Notes: generated by a model not told the origin, from the sequence alone. Counted from the first letter of the stretch, positions 8,930-19,621 are shown. The stretch: DNA of 64,000 nt from Methylococcales bacterium (GCA_028707085.1 JAQTUW010000013.1:1-64000), one strand, 5' to 3'. Numbers and translations are program-made.

Positions 8930-11900
8930 GTGCGGCGCTCCATGCCGGCTGTAAGAGTTTTTCACACTGCCGGACAAACTCGTTATTAAATACCGCATTC
9001 AAATCCTGGTTCAGCAATAGTTGGCCGATCTCCGGCTCATAACCTTTTTCGATGCTGTCCCGCATTTTCCTGATCACGGCATCGAGCGCCGTATCCGGAT
9101 TGGGCTGCTGCAGGTAATAGAAAGCGGCCTGAGTGAAAAACGCGTCCGGCCGCTGCCTGCCTTGCAAATAAATATCCACCAGTTCGAGCAGAATGCCGGC
9201 ATCGGCAATTTCCGCCCTGAAAATCAGCTCCCGATCCTTCCCTAGCAGATAGGTCGTCTGTTGCTCCAGTTGGTTGACCAATAAATGATGCAACCAGGCG
9301 ACCATAAAATCGCCACCTTTCAGCGTGCTGTAGCGGTAAAACAGGCTACCGTCGGCATAGCGGTTGTTCAGCTTGCCCGACAGCCTGTATCCACCCAGCG
9401 TCAAATCGATCGCCAGTGCGGGTCGCGTCGCGCCCAACGCCCTAGCCTGAATCGCTTCCACAAACCGTTCTATGCCCGGCCGCTGCCGACGCCATTCCAG
9501 TTCGCCCAGCGCCCCGGCCGGCCACAGGCCGCGGGCCTGCAACTGAGCCAACGGCGGCGGATTGCCGGCCAGCGCTTCCGCCACCCATTGCTGCTGGATC
9601 AAATAACGCTCCAGCCCATCCAGCGCAAAAGGCTCGCGTTCGTCATTTTCCATGGCCGGCTGCGGCAAGCCGACGCCGAGCTGCTGCCGGAGAAAATGGC
9701 GTTGCGGATGGCTAAAAAACTGCAATAGATCGGCTATGCCGACCACTGTATCATTTTCAGGCGGAATACTGCCTTGCCACCACGCCGCCGGCTGATGTTG
9801 GGGCTGGCCAAGCTGGCGGACGATTGCCAGATCATACTGTTCGTAACTGAACAGCCGGGCATGTTCGCCATTGAAATAACGGCTGCTGAACGGATGCAGG
9901 GGATGCCTGACTGGCAGATTATCCAGTTGATAGCTGTCGCGCAGGACTTCCAGTAATTCGCTGACGATAACCGATGGTGGAACTTCGCTATTGTCCCGCT
10001 GAGACAGACCAATATAGGTGATGATTAATCGGCGGCGGGCGGACATCAACACTTCCAGAAACTGATAACGGTCATCCGCTCGCCGGGAGCGGTCGCCCAG
10101 TCTGGGCTGCTGCATCAGCAAATCGAAACCGGCGCTGCGTTCAATCCTTGGAAACTCGCCATCGTTCATGCCCAGCAGGGCAATGACCTGAAACGGGATG
10201 GATCGCATAGGCAGCATGGAACAGAATGTCAATTGGCCACGCAAAAATCCGCCGCTGGATTTGCTTTCATCCATCCGCCCATCAAGCCAGGCCAGCATCG
10301 CCGCAAGACTGACGGGCTGCCGATGAATGGCGGTGATGTCATCCATTTCCGCCAGCAGTTCGCTGACCGGCTGGCGTTCCGCAGGCTCCGCCCCGCCTAG
10401 CAACCTGTCGGCGTAGCGGGCCAATACGGCCTGCCATTCGCACAGGGTTTTTGAGGTTCGTAGTTCGTCCGCGGCTTTAAACAGCAATTGCAGAAATTCA
10501 TCCAGCCCGCCCAGCGCCTGACTGGCGGAACCTTCTATATCGAGATAAGGCAGCACAGCATCCACAAACGCCTCATCGCTGCCCACCGCATAACCCATGA
10601 ACAGGCGATCCAGTGTCGCCTGCCAGGTATTCTGCTGCAAAGCCGGCAGCCCCAGAGCCTGCTTATGCGCCGCTGACCTGCCCCAGCGCACATGGGTGTC
10701 CGCAATCCAATAACGTATCAGCTCCATATCGGCGGCCGTCAGGCCAAAACCACTGTAAACCAGTGGCTGCTCCAGCAAATCCAGCACGCTTTGCCAGCCC
10801 AGCCGGCTTTGGGAGACATTTAAAAAATCCAGCAGCACATTCATCGCCGGATTATCAGCTCGCAAGCTACGATCGGCGATCGAGTGCTGAATATCGGCGA
10901 ATACAGCGCCGATAAAGGGTGCATAGAGCTGAATATCGGCCGCCATGACCACGATATCGCGCAGCTCCAGATCCGCTTCATTTTCTAGCGTCTCCAGCAG
11001 TTGCTGTTTTAATATCTGCACTTCGCGCCAGCGGGAATGGCAGGCATGAATACTCAGCGTTCCATCGACCTGCAGACGGGTTTGCGGCATCCGGTTGGCG
11101 AGAATATCGTTTTGCAATATCTGGACATTGCTGCCGGCGGAGCCGGCCTGGAAACTGCTGGGCTCGAACTCGAACTCGCCCATTTCCAGCAACAATTGCT
11201 GGAATTCACGGCCTTGCTGCCCCAGCCCGACCAGCAAGGGATGGCCGTCGAATTCCGCAAGTTGCGCCAGCAAACGCTTGCCCGGCAAATCGGCCCAGTA
11301 GCCCTGTACCGGGTTAAGCAGATATAAATGCACATCGCAATGCCGCGACAGGGCCTGCAAATAGGCCAGCAATAAAGGCGGCATGGTACTAATGCCGAAT
11401 ACCGAAATCCGTTCCGGCAGGAACTGCGAAAATTGGCCGCTTTCTGCCTGCTGCAAACAAAGAATGCTCTGCCGCCAGCTTTCTCCGCGATGCTGGCTTC
11501 CCAGCTCTTTAAGCAATCCCTGCCACAGCGCGCATTGCCATGCCTCGCTTTCGGTTTGATAGACGCTGCGATTCTGCCGCCATGCCTCAAGCAATTCCGG
11601 ACGCAACATTTGGTATTGATCGAAAATCCCAACCAGCTCCTGCGCCAGCTGGAAACGTTTGAGCTCAACCTGCTCGCCGCGCAGATAATGTTGTAACGGC
11701 TTGAAAACATCGGCGTCAATCTGCCGCAGCAATGCCTCGATCCGCCACAGCAGCCGATGCCGGTCAAATGCGGTTTCATCTCCGGCCGGCTGCAGTCTCC
11801 CGCTCAGATTGCTGAAAAATTTACCCGGAAAAAGGTAGCAAAAATTTCCCCAGACCTTAAAATGCCGGGCCAGTTGCTGTGATAACCAGCGCTCCATACC

Positions 11901-12020
11901 CTGACTCTGTATCAGAAACACTTCTTTCTCAAATGGCGTAGACAGGGGAGCCGACTTGAGAACAATGGCCAGGTGCTCCAGCAGATTTTCCGTTTTGTTG
12001 GAACTGTGCAAAATGAACAT
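8919..12020 (-). CDS. recC: Exodeoxyribonuclease V gamma subunit RecC
   Basis: A 1033-residue RecC. The N-terminus (MFILHSSNKTENLLEHLA) and the QSQGMERWLSQQLA and FPGKFF segments match the family, as do FGISTMPPLLLAYL and the inactive nuclease-like C-terminal domain. RecC recognises Chi and splits the duplex for the RecB and RecD motors. Its coding end overlaps the recB start, giving a coupled recC-recB unit. The gene is divergent from the SDR gene at 12166, so the promoter lies in 12021-12165. The ptrA gene found between recC and recB in enterobacteria is absent here. Confidence 0.95.
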   Translation of the reverse strand: MFILHSSNKTENLLEHLAIVLKSAPLSTPFEKEVFLIQSQGMERWLSQQLARHFKVWGNFCYLFPGKFFSNLSGRLQPAGDETAFDRHRLLWRIEALLRQIDADVFKPLQHYLRGEQVELKRFQLAQELVGIFDQYQMLRPELLEAWRQNRSVYQTESEAWQCALWQGLLKELGSQHRGESWRQSILCLQQAESGQFSQFLPERISVFGISTMPPLLLAYLQALSRHCDVHLYLLNPVQGYWADLPGKRLLAQLAEFDGHPLLVGLGQQGREFQQLLLEMGEFEFEPSSFQAGSAGSNVQILQNDILANRMPQTRLQVDGTLSIHACHSRWREVQILKQQLLETLENEADLELRDIVVMAADIQLYAPFIGAVFADIQHSIADRSLRADNPAMNVLLDFLNVSQSRLGWQSVLDLLEQPLVYSGFGLTAADMELIRYWIADTHVRWGRSAAHKQALGLPALQQNTWQATLDRLFMGYAVGSDEAFVDAVLPYLDIEGSASQALGGLDEFLQLLFKAADELRTSKTLCEWQAVLARYADRLLGGAEPAERQPVSELLAEMDDITAIHRQPVSLAAMLAWLDGRMDESKSSGGFLRGQLTFCSMLPMRSIPFQVIALLGMNDGEFPRIERSAGFDLLMQQPRLGDRSRRADDRYQFLEVLMSARRRLIITYIGLSQRDNSEVPPSVIVSELLEVLRDSYQLDNLPVRHPLHPFSSRYFNGEHARLFSYEQYDLAIVRQLGQPQHQPAAWWQGSIPPENDTVVGIADLLQFFSHPQRHFLRQQLGVGLPQPAMENDEREPFALDGLERYLIQQQWVAEALAGNPPPLAQLQARGLWPAGALGELEWRRQRPGIERFVEAIQARALGATRPALAIDLTLGGYRLSGKLNNRYADGSLFYRYSTLKGGDFMVAWLHHLLVNQLEQQTTYLLGKDRELIFRAEIADAGILLELVDIYLQGRQRPDAFFTQAAFYYLQQPNPDTALDAVIRKMRDSIEKGYEPEIGQLLLNQDLNAVFNNEFVRQCEKLLQPAWSAAHGC

Positions 12021-12165
12021 TTCGGAATTAAACCTATAAGCAGTCAGGACAGGCCGGGCATGGGACTTAAATGGCGAACCGAGGACTGATCAGAAACACC
12101 ATTAAAAACGCTTGCCGCATCGGCCACCCATGTTAGCATTTTAACGAAAAACCACCTGGATCATC

Positions 12166-12999
12166 ATGACTACCGCAAAAACTGTTTTTATTACCGGCTG
12201 TTCATCCGGCATAGGCTACAGCACCGCAATCGAGTTACGAAAACGCGGCCACCGGGTAATCTGCTCCGCACGCAAAAGTGATGATGTCAGATGCTTGCAG
12301 GCGGAAGGGTTTGAATGCCTGCAACTGGATCTTGCCGACTCCGCCAGCATACAGCAGGCGGTACAGCTTCTGACGGCCCTAACAGCCGGCGCTGTGGACG
12401 CGCTTTTCAATAACGCGGCTTTTGGCCAGCCCGGCGCCGTCGAAGACCTGAGCCGCGCCGCCTTGCGAAATCAATTCGAAACCAATCTGTTTGGAACACA
12501 CGAGCTGACCAATCTGATTATTCCGCTGATGAGGCGGCAAGGCCATGGCCGGATTATATACAACAGTTCGATTCTGGGCTTTGTGGCCATGAAATATCGG
12601 GGCGCGTATAACGCCAGCAAATTCGCGCTGGAAGGCCTGGCGGACACCTTGCGTCTGGAATTGCGCGGCTCCGGCATTGATATCGTGCTGATCGAACCCG
12701 GCCCCATCGCCAGCCTGTTCCGGCAAAATGCCTTGATCAAGTACAAGGAATATATCGACGCCGAAAACAGTTTCCATAAGGAAACCTATCTGGCCATGGC
12801 TGCGCGCCTGCAAAAGCCTGGCCCTGCCGCGCCTTTCACTTTGCCTGCCGAAGCGGTTGCGGCGAAAGTCATTCATGCCCTGGAGGCGCACAAGCCAAAA
12901 AGCCGATATCCTGTCACATTTCCGACTCATTTATTCGCCTGCCTAAAGCGTCTGCTTCCGACCGCATGGCTGGATAAAATTCTGGTCAGTATCGAGTGA
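12166..12999 (+). CDS. Short-chain dehydrogenase/reductase (SDR family)
   Basis: A 277-residue classical SDR. The cofactor motif TGCSSGIG lies at residues 10-17, NNAAFGQPG near residue 80, the catalytic Ser in YNSSILG near 129, and the YxxxK motif in YRGAYNASK near 144-151. ARKSDD after the second strand suggests NADP preference, which is an inference. TGGA sits about 6 bases before the start. The gene is alone, divergent from recC, and its substrate cannot be predicted from the sequence. Confidence 0.88.
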   Translation: MTTAKTVFITGCSSGIGYSTAIELRKRGHRVICSARKSDDVRCLQAEGFECLQLDLADSASIQQAVQLLTALTAGAVDALFNNAAFGQPGAVEDLSRAALRNQFETNLFGTHELTNLIIPLMRRQGHGRIIYNSSILGFVAMKYRGAYNASKFALEGLADTLRLELRGSGIDIVLIEPGPIASLFRQNALIKYKEYIDAENSFHKETYLAMAARLQKPGPAAPFTLPAEAVAAKVIHALEAHKPKSRYPVTFPTHLFACLKRLLPTAWLDKILVSIE

Positions 13000-13164
13000 T
13001 TTTTGCGCTTAAACTCGGCTCTGCGCCAGAAAATGTCATAAACGTGCAACAAACATGCTATCAAACCATATTAATTGTGCTATTATCGCGGCTGCATGTA
13101 GCCGGTTAAAACAATTGGGTTAGCAGCTATGTGTTCTTAATAAAAATAACTGTGAGGTTCATAC

Positions 13165-13545
13165 ATGAAAATTTTAAAAAGCGCTTTAGTTGCATTTTCT
13201 TTAGCTGTCGCCATGGGTTCTTTTTCTACTGCGGCAGTTGCTGAAGCAGGCAGAGTCCACTTTAAGCCATTAGATGCAGTTAAAGCCGTTCAAGATCATA
13301 TCTCTGCGGCTGAAGCAGCTATCAACAACGGCGCGCCTAGCACCGAAGTTGTTGCTCATATCAAAAAAGCAGCTGATACCTGCGAAGAAATCAATGCCAA
13401 CGACAGAGTTTCCAGAGAAAACTCCAAAGTTATCAAACATCTGAAAGCCGCCTCGGCATCTGCAAAAGCCGACAACTTCCAAGAAGCCAAAGAACACCTG
13501 GCAAAAGCCAAGGAAGTTCTGGAAAACTTGAAAAAACTGATCTAA
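13165..13545 (+). CDS. Small periplasmic helical protein, SmbP-like
   Basis: A 126-residue protein with a clear signal peptide (residues 1-26, ending TAAVAEA). The mature part is almost all amphipathic helix with Ala/Lys/Glu-rich repeats such as HLKAASASAKADNFQEA, VVAHIKKAADTCEE and HLAKAKEVLENLKK. The layout resembles SmbP, the small metal-binding protein of ammonia oxidisers, but has far fewer histidines and a lone Cys near residue 73, so metal binding is unproven. GAGG 7 bases before ATG and a strong terminator directly after the stop suggest a highly expressed monocistronic gene. AT-rich codon choice (AAA, GAA, GCT) differs from most neighbours. Confidence 0.65.
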   Translation: MKILKSALVAFSLAVAMGSFSTAAVAEAGRVHFKPLDAVKAVQDHISAAEAAINNGAPSTEVVAHIKKAADTCEEINANDRVSRENSKVIKHLKAASASAKADNFQEAKEHLAKAKEVLENLKKLI

Positions 13546-13559
13546 GGATCGGTTTTGTC

Positions 13560-13593
13560 ACGGGGCGCAAAAAATAGCGCCCCGTTTCTTTTT
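13560..13593 (+). terminator. Rho-independent terminator of the SmbP-like gene
   Basis: A perfect 9-bp stem, ACGGGGCGC at 13560-13568 pairing with GCGCCCCGT at 13577-13585, closes an 8-base A-rich loop and is followed by TTTCTTTTT. It begins 15 bases after the stop codon. This is the strongest terminator in the window. Confidence 0.93.
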
Positions 13594-13629
13594 CCCTTCG
13601 CAGCCGCCTCACCCGCCTTCCGGCGACAC

Positions 13630-14442
13630 TCACAGATAAAATTCCGCCGTTCCCAGCAATTGTTCCATATGGGCTATTAACGCCTTGCCATTGGCAATGC
13701 CGACACCATCCAGGTTTGGACGGCAATCGGGATTCAATACCTGCCAGTTTTGCAGCAAACCCTTTAATCTCACCGCATTACTGGCGGAAAAATGATATTG
13801 GGCGGCCAATTCCCGATACAGGCTGTCATCACCTCTCGGCAGACATAGTCGCAAATTCAGCAAATCGGCGACCAGCGTCCTGATCGGCACCAGATTGCCG
13901 GCCACCCAGGCTTCGACCCGCTGCGGACTAATATTTTCCGGAGAAGATTGCGCGTTGTCCGAGACGATTTTCAGACTGTGTATCAGTTCGCTACTGCCGA
14001 ACCGACTGGCCATTTCGTAAAAAGCCGACGCCTCCATATCGTATAAGCCAGCTTCGGCATAGCCGGTCTGCGGCGCGGTCACCGTCATCACCGCCGCCGT
14101 TCTGCAGGCGATCTTGAAGGCTAATGGCGGATAGAATTTTTTGCCCGTCTCGCAATCCAAAATTTTATCGGCCAAAAACAGCATACCCAGACTTTCATGC
14201 CGGCTACCGACAATACCAAGATTGAGCAGCAGCGGATGCGAGGCATCAGGGTACAGCGCCAGCGTATAAGCCACTGCACCGGCCATGGCGACTTTACCCA
14301 TGCCGCTGACCACCACCCGGTACTCATCGCCGGCGTAAATTGTAAACGGGTGTTTGCCAGGGAGCGGCTTTAACCGTTCTGACTGAATGAGGGGCTTTAC
14401 CTCACAGAGCAGGGCGGCAAAAACAAAGATTGAAGGCGACAT
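13630..14442 (-). CDS. Nucleoside phosphorylase-like (MTA/SAH nucleosidase family) protein
   Basis: A 270-residue protein of the purine nucleoside phosphorylase / MTA-SAH nucleosidase fold. Support comes from an N-terminal strand FVFAALLCEVKPLI, a glycine-rich GMGKVAMAGAVAYTL segment, NLGIVGSR and the YDMEASAFYEMASRF motif near residue 150, which supplies the ribose-binding Met-Glu of this fold. It is longer than true Pfs and has an unassigned C-terminal part of about 90 residues. The actual substrate is therefore uncertain. It lies 34 bases after the ferredoxin gene on the same strand and is probably the third gene of a coaD-ferredoxin unit. Confidence 0.7.
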   Translation of the reverse strand: MSPSIFVFAALLCEVKPLIQSERLKPLPGKHPFTIYAGDEYRVVVSGMGKVAMAGAVAYTLALYPDASHPLLLNLGIVGSRHESLGMLFLADKILDCETGKKFYPPLAFKIACRTAAVMTVTAPQTGYAEAGLYDMEASAFYEMASRFGSSELIHSLKIVSDNAQSSPENISPQRVEAWVAGNLVPIRTLVADLLNLRLCLPRGDDSLYRELAAQYHFSASNAVRLKGLLQNWQVLNPDCRPNLDGVGIANGKALIAHMEQLLGTAEFYL

Positions 14443-14476
14443 GTTTGCAAGCGGTAAAAACCGGCATCAGCCCTTA

Positions 14477-15261
<785 letters not shown>

Positions 15262-15439
15262 TCATTGCAAGGCTCGGTTTTGACGACAGGCGGGCAGATA
15301 AGGCAAAATCGCAGCCTGAACCGGTTTATCCGATCAGACAAGAGATTTAACCCCAACCGGACAAATTAGCACGGCATGCATGGCGCTATCCCATCCCAAG
15401 ACCGGGCGGACGTCATGCCCCGCCCGACCTTGAACAGGT

Positions 15440-16810
15440 TTAATTTTTCAGGATGCCGATACCTTTCAGTAAATTCAGCGCTTCACTCAATGGATAATCA
15501 CGGATGGTTTTGTCCTCAGCCGCCTTTTCGTCACCTTCATCGACATTGTCGCTGTCGACGTCCTTATCTTCTTCCTGCTCCTTCTCCTTGGACGGCTTCT
15601 GTTTATCGGCATTGCCATTGGTCAGGTGATGGCTCAAATCGGCTTCTTTAACGGATTCAATCTTTGGATTTTCCAGAGACTCCAGTTTGACCCTTGCCAG
15701 CTTGACATCCGGCTCAATCCCTTCAGCCTGTATGGAACGGCCCGATGGCGTAAAATAACGGGCCGTAGTCAATTTGATGGCAGTGCCGTTACTGGTAGGC
15801 AATATGGTTTGCACGGAACCCTTGCCAAATGATTTCTCTCCCATGATGATGGCGCGTTTATGATCCTGCAGGGCGCCGGCGACAATTTCCGAAGCAGACG
15901 CCGAACCGCCATTGATCAGCACCACAATCGGGGCGCCGTTCAACTCATCACCGGAAGCGGCGTTGAAGCGCATTTCCGAGTTCTTGATCCTGCCTTCGGT
16001 ATAGACAATCAGTCCGGAATCCAGAAAGGCGTCGCTTACTTCAACCGCAGCATTGAGAACGCCGCCGGGGTTGTTGCGCAAATCCAGCACCAGACCTTTC
16101 AACGGCCCTTCGTTCTCTTTTTTCAGGCTATTGATTGCCTCGACCAGGCCCTGGCCGGTACCCGACTGAAAACTGCTAATCCGCAGGTAGCCGTAATTTT
16201 TTTCCAGCAAGCGCTGTTTAACGCTTTTAACCTTGATAATATCGCGAGTCAGGGCAAATTTTAACGGCGCTTCCGCACCTTCGCGCACCACCGTCAGGAC
16301 AATTTCACTCCCCGGTTCACCGCGCATGATTTTTACCGCATCGGCCAGCGACATGCCTTTAACCGGCTTATCATCAAGCCGAACGATCAGGTCACCCGAT
16401 TTTATACCCGCTCTTTGCGCCGGCGTGTCGTCGATAGGCGAAACGACTTTAATAAAACCGTTCTCCATGCCCACTTCGATTCCCAGGCCACCGAACTGTC
16501 CGGTGGTTCCTTCCTGCAATTCCTTGTATTCTTCACTGTTCAAAAAGGCGGAATGCGGATCCAGGCCGGACAGCATGCCTCTCATGGCGTCTTCCAGCAG
16601 TTTCTTGTCTGATACCGGTTCAACGTAATCCTGTTTGATACGCCCAAAAATCTCGGTAAAATTACGTAATTCTTCAAACGGTAAAGTCTCTTCCGCCTTT
16701 TGAGGCGCTGGCGGCGCTTCCTTTTCCGCCAGCACGCTACTGCATAAGCTCAGGGTGGCGCCTAAAATAAAGCCAACCAGTAAAATTAAACCATTTTTGT
16801 GTTTTTGCAT
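15440..16810 (-). CDS. ctpA: C-terminal processing peptidase, S41 family
   Basis: A 456-residue exported serine protease. It has a signal peptide (1-28), a helical N-terminal region, a PDZ domain (about 100-175, containing GGLGIEVGMENGF and IKSGDLIVRLDD) and an S41 catalytic domain with the Ser in NGGSASASEIVAGALQDH and the Lys in GEKSFGKGSVQT, the Ser-Lys dyad. A low-complexity acidic stretch rich in Asp, Glu and Lys (about 400-435) precedes a conserved C-terminal tail. These proteases trim periplasmic proteins and cell-wall hydrolases. It follows envC at 37 bases on the same strand, which fits a cell-wall role. Confidence 0.94.
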   Translation of the reverse strand: MQKHKNGLILLVGFILGATLSLCSSVLAEKEAPPAPQKAEETLPFEELRNFTEIFGRIKQDYVEPVSDKKLLEDAMRGMLSGLDPHSAFLNSEEYKELQEGTTGQFGGLGIEVGMENGFIKVVSPIDDTPAQRAGIKSGDLIVRLDDKPVKGMSLADAVKIMRGEPGSEIVLTVVREGAEAPLKFALTRDIIKVKSVKQRLLEKNYGYLRISSFQSGTGQGLVEAINSLKKENEGPLKGLVLDLRNNPGGVLNAAVEVSDAFLDSGLIVYTEGRIKNSEMRFNAASGDELNGAPIVVLINGGSASASEIVAGALQDHKRAIIMGEKSFGKGSVQTILPTSNGTAIKLTTARYFTPSGRSIQAEGIEPDVKLARVKLESLENPKIESVKEADLSHHLTNGNADKQKPSKEKEQEEDKDVDSDNVDEGDEKAAEDKTIRDYPLSEALNLLKGIGILKN

Positions 16811-16847
16811 ATTTTATAAAACTCCAACAACCTGTTTCCTGTAAAAA

Positions 16848-18080
16848 TTAATCTTGCACCGATTTTCTACACCAATGCTCCGGGTTCACCGGTCTACCGT
16901 TCTTTCTAATGCCAAAATAGAGGGCGGCTTGGGAACGCCCGCCGCTATGACCGACCGAAGCGAGGGCCTCGCCGGCGGAGACATGCTCGCCAACGCTTTT
17001 GTACAGGCTTTGATTGAAGGCGTACAAACTCATATAACCTTTGCCGTGATCCACAATCACCATTAAACCGTATCCGCGCAGCCAGTCGGCATACACTACA
17101 CGCCCAGCCGCAATGGCATGAATAGCCGCACCCTCTCTGGCGTTGATGACCGTGCCGTCCCAGGTCGTTTCGAATCTGCGGCTGCCGAAACGCTCGCCTA
17201 TCGCTCCCTGCACAGGCCAGGGCAACTGACCCTGCATCTCGGCAAACGACCTGTTCGGAAAATGTTCATTTTCGGTTTTCTGCACAACTGGAGTATCCTG
17301 CGCACTTTGAACCTTATGGGGCTGATTTCGCTCTTTTTCAACCGTCGGCGCAGACTCCCGGTCTGCATTATCATCAGTTTTCTGTAATGACGCCACCAGG
17401 GCCGTTAATTTTTTCTCGTCACTGGCCAGTCTTTGCATCTGACCTTTTTTTGACAGGTAATCGTTATCGACTTGCGCCAGCAGTTTTTTTCGCTGCAGTT
17501 TTAAGGTCTGAATCTCATCCGTTTCCTGCTGTTTCTTATCCAGAGAAACTTGCAGCAGGCGAGATTCGGCGTCCTTTTGCGCTTCCAGTTGCTGCAGGGT
17601 CTTGAAATCATCCTGGATTGTCAGCAATTTTTGCAGACGGGCTCTGCCTATGTAATCGTAATAGACCTGCATCCGCCCAGACAAACTCGGATCGTGTTGG
17701 TTCAGAATGCCTTTCAGCCCGGCCTGATTGCCCATGGCGTAAGCCGACCTGACAAGACCTTCCAGACTGCGCTGCTGAGCCAGAATGTTTTTTTGGGTCA
17801 CCGAAACCTTGCCGCGCACTATACGCAAATTCTCTTCCTGCCGCCGGATCTGCAACTTGATGTCATGCAGGGCATTGACCAATACACCGTACTGCTTTTC
17901 CAGCTTTTCCAGTTGTTCAAGCTGCAGGGATTTTTCGGCAGACAGATGTTTCATGTCCGCGCCGACCTGCTGCAGCCTGGATCGAACCTCTGTCAATTCC
18001 CGGCTTTTTTCGGTGTCAGCCGCCGCAGAGGCGGGGCTGACACTCATCACAGCCGTCAATAAACAGACCTCCGCCTTCAT
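16848..18080 (-). CDS. envC: EnvC-like murein hydrolase activator (degenerate M23/LytM domain)
   Basis: A 410-residue exported protein: signal peptide (1-20), a long coiled coil (about 25-250, with LEQLEKLEKQYG and similar heptads), then a LytM domain (about 290-405). Zn-ligand histidines of active M23 peptidases are replaced: the usual LYAHN reads LYAFN, and the LHFEIR motif reads LYFGIR. That pattern fits EnvC-type activators, which switch on amidases at the division septum rather than cutting peptidoglycan. It lies 5 bases after gpmI and 37 before ctpA. The gpmI-envC-ctpA order is widespread in gammaproteobacteria. Confidence 0.92.
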   Translation of the reverse strand: MKAEVCLLTAVMSVSPASAAADTEKSRELTEVRSRLQQVGADMKHLSAEKSLQLEQLEKLEKQYGVLVNALHDIKLQIRRQEENLRIVRGKVSVTQKNILAQQRSLEGLVRSAYAMGNQAGLKGILNQHDPSLSGRMQVYYDYIGRARLQKLLTIQDDFKTLQQLEAQKDAESRLLQVSLDKKQQETDEIQTLKLQRKKLLAQVDNDYLSKKGQMQRLASDEKKLTALVASLQKTDDNADRESAPTVEKERNQPHKVQSAQDTPVVQKTENEHFPNRSFAEMQGQLPWPVQGAIGERFGSRRFETTWDGTVINAREGAAIHAIAAGRVVYADWLRGYGLMVIVDHGKGYMSLYAFNQSLYKSVGEHVSAGEALASVGHSGGRSQAALYFGIRKNGRPVNPEHWCRKSVQD

Positions 18081-18085
18081 ACCGG

Positions 18086-19621
18086 CTAAATAAGCGAACG
18101 GCCGGTCATTTCAGCAGGTTGGTCTATACCCAGAATTGCCAGCATGGTCGGCGCTATATCCGCCAGATTGCCGCCCGCCAACAAAGGCTTGTGCCCCCCC
18201 ACATAAACCAGCGGCACCGAATTGGTGGTGTGAGCGGTATGCGGCTGGTGGGTTTCGGGATCCTGCATCAGTTCGATATTGCCATGATCCGCCGTCAGCA
18301 GCATTTGACCGCCCGTCCGCCTGATGGCGTCCACAATTTTTTGCAGGCAGCTATCCACTGCTTCCACGGCTTTAATGGCGGCATCCAGTTTGCCGGTATG
18401 TCCCACCATATCGCAGTTGGCGTAATTGCAGATAATCACATCGTATTTTCCGCCGGTTATGGCGTTGACCAATTGCTCGGTGACTTCCGGCGCACTCATC
18501 TCCGGCTGCATATCATAAGTCTTGACTTTGGGAGATGGTATCAGAATACGCTCTTCGCCGGGAAATACCGCATCCCGCCCGCCATTCAGGAAAAAGGTGA
18601 CATGTGCGTATTTTTCGGTTTCGGCCAGTCTGAGCTGTGTCAACCCCTGAGCGGACAGTACTTCGCCAAGGCCATTCCTGACTTCTATGGATGGATAGGC
18701 GACCGGATAATCAAAATCCTGCTGATATTCTGTGAGCGTTGCAAAATAGCCGCGGTGTGGCTCACAGCCGCGCTCAAACTTGTCGAAGGTTTTGCCGGTC
18801 AATGCCTGGGAAATTTCTCTGGCCCGATCAGCCCTGAAATTCATGAACACCACCGAATCATCCCTGTCCAGGGCTATCGTCCGGCCCTGCGCGTCCATAA
18901 TGGCGGTTGGCACCACGAATTCATCGGTTTCATCGCGTTGATACGCGGCGTCGAGCGCCTCCAACGCCGAGGCGCTGCTGAATTCGGCTTCGCCCTTGGC
19001 GATCAGATTATAGGCAGATTGTACGCGCTCCCAGCGATTGTCCCTGTCCATTGCATAGAATCGGCCGCAAATAGAGGCAATTTGACCTACGCCCAGCGTT
19101 TTGAAGGTTTCTTCGGCCAGTTTCAGGGATGCCGCCGCGCTTTTCGGCGGCACGTCGCGACCATCAAGAAATGCGTGCAGATAAATTCTCTTCAGTCCGC
19201 GTCTGGCGGCCAACTGGATCATGGCCATGATCTGCGTTTCGTGACTATGAACGCCACCCGGGGATAATAAACCCATGACATGCAGAGCCTTGTCCTTTTG
19301 CAACGCTTCATCGGCGGCGCGGATCAGAACCGGATTATCGAAAAAAATACCTGCCTCGATTTCGTAGCTGACTCTGGACAACTCCTGACGCAGCAGCCGA
19401 CCGCCGCCAATATGCAGATGCCCGACCTCGGAATTGCCCATCTGATCGCCGGGCAAACCCACTACGTCGCCTGAACAGTTCAGCGCAGTCATCGGATAAT
19501 CCTGTTGCAGACTGTCCCAGCACGGGGTAGCGGCAAGGGCGATTGCATTGTATTCACGTTCCTTTCTGATTCCAAAGCCATCCAGAATCAAAAGTAGCAA
19601 GGGTTTTGGTCGGTTTGCCAT
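18086..19621 (-). CDS. gpmI: 2,3-bisphosphoglycerate-independent phosphoglycerate mutase
   Basis: A 511-residue, full-length iPGM that interconverts 3- and 2-phosphoglycerate. The metal site LLILDGFGIRKE lies at the N-terminus, the phosphoserine nucleophile is Ser64 in GDQMGNSEVGHLHIG, and the second metal cluster appears as DGRDVPP, MVGHTGKLDAAIKA and LLTADHGNIE. The start has GGAG about 10 bases upstream. It is the first gene of the gpmI-envC-ctpA run and is divergent from the ArsR-type regulator, with 249 bases between. Confidence 0.97.
   Translation of the reverse strand: MANRPKPLLLLILDGFGIRKEREYNAIALAATPCWDSLQQDYPMTALNCSGDVVGLPGDQMGNSEVGHLHIGGGRLLRQELSRVSYEIEAGIFFDNPVLIRAADEALQKDKALHVMGLLSPGGVHSHETQIMAMIQLAARRGLKRIYLHAFLDGRDVPPKSAAASLKLAEETFKTLGVGQIASICGRFYAMDRDNRWERVQSAYNLIAKGEAEFSSASALEALDAAYQRDETDEFVVPTAIMDAQGRTIALDRDDSVVFMNFRADRAREISQALTGKTFDKFERGCEPHRGYFATLTEYQQDFDYPVAYPSIEVRNGLGEVLSAQGLTQLRLAETEKYAHVTFFLNGGRDAVFPGEERILIPSPKVKTYDMQPEMSAPEVTEQLVNAITGGKYDVIICNYANCDMVGHTGKLDAAIKAVEAVDSCLQKIVDAIRRTGGQMLLTADHGNIELMQDPETHQPHTAHTTNSVPLVYVGGHKPLLAGGNLADIAPTMLAILGIDQPAEMTGRSLI

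Noticed and set aside
13032..13049. ATGTCAT-AAAC-GTGCAAC upstream of the SmbP-like gene as a Pho box
   Set aside because: The second unit matches poorly and the nearest -10-like sequence is about 30 bases downstream, the wrong distance.
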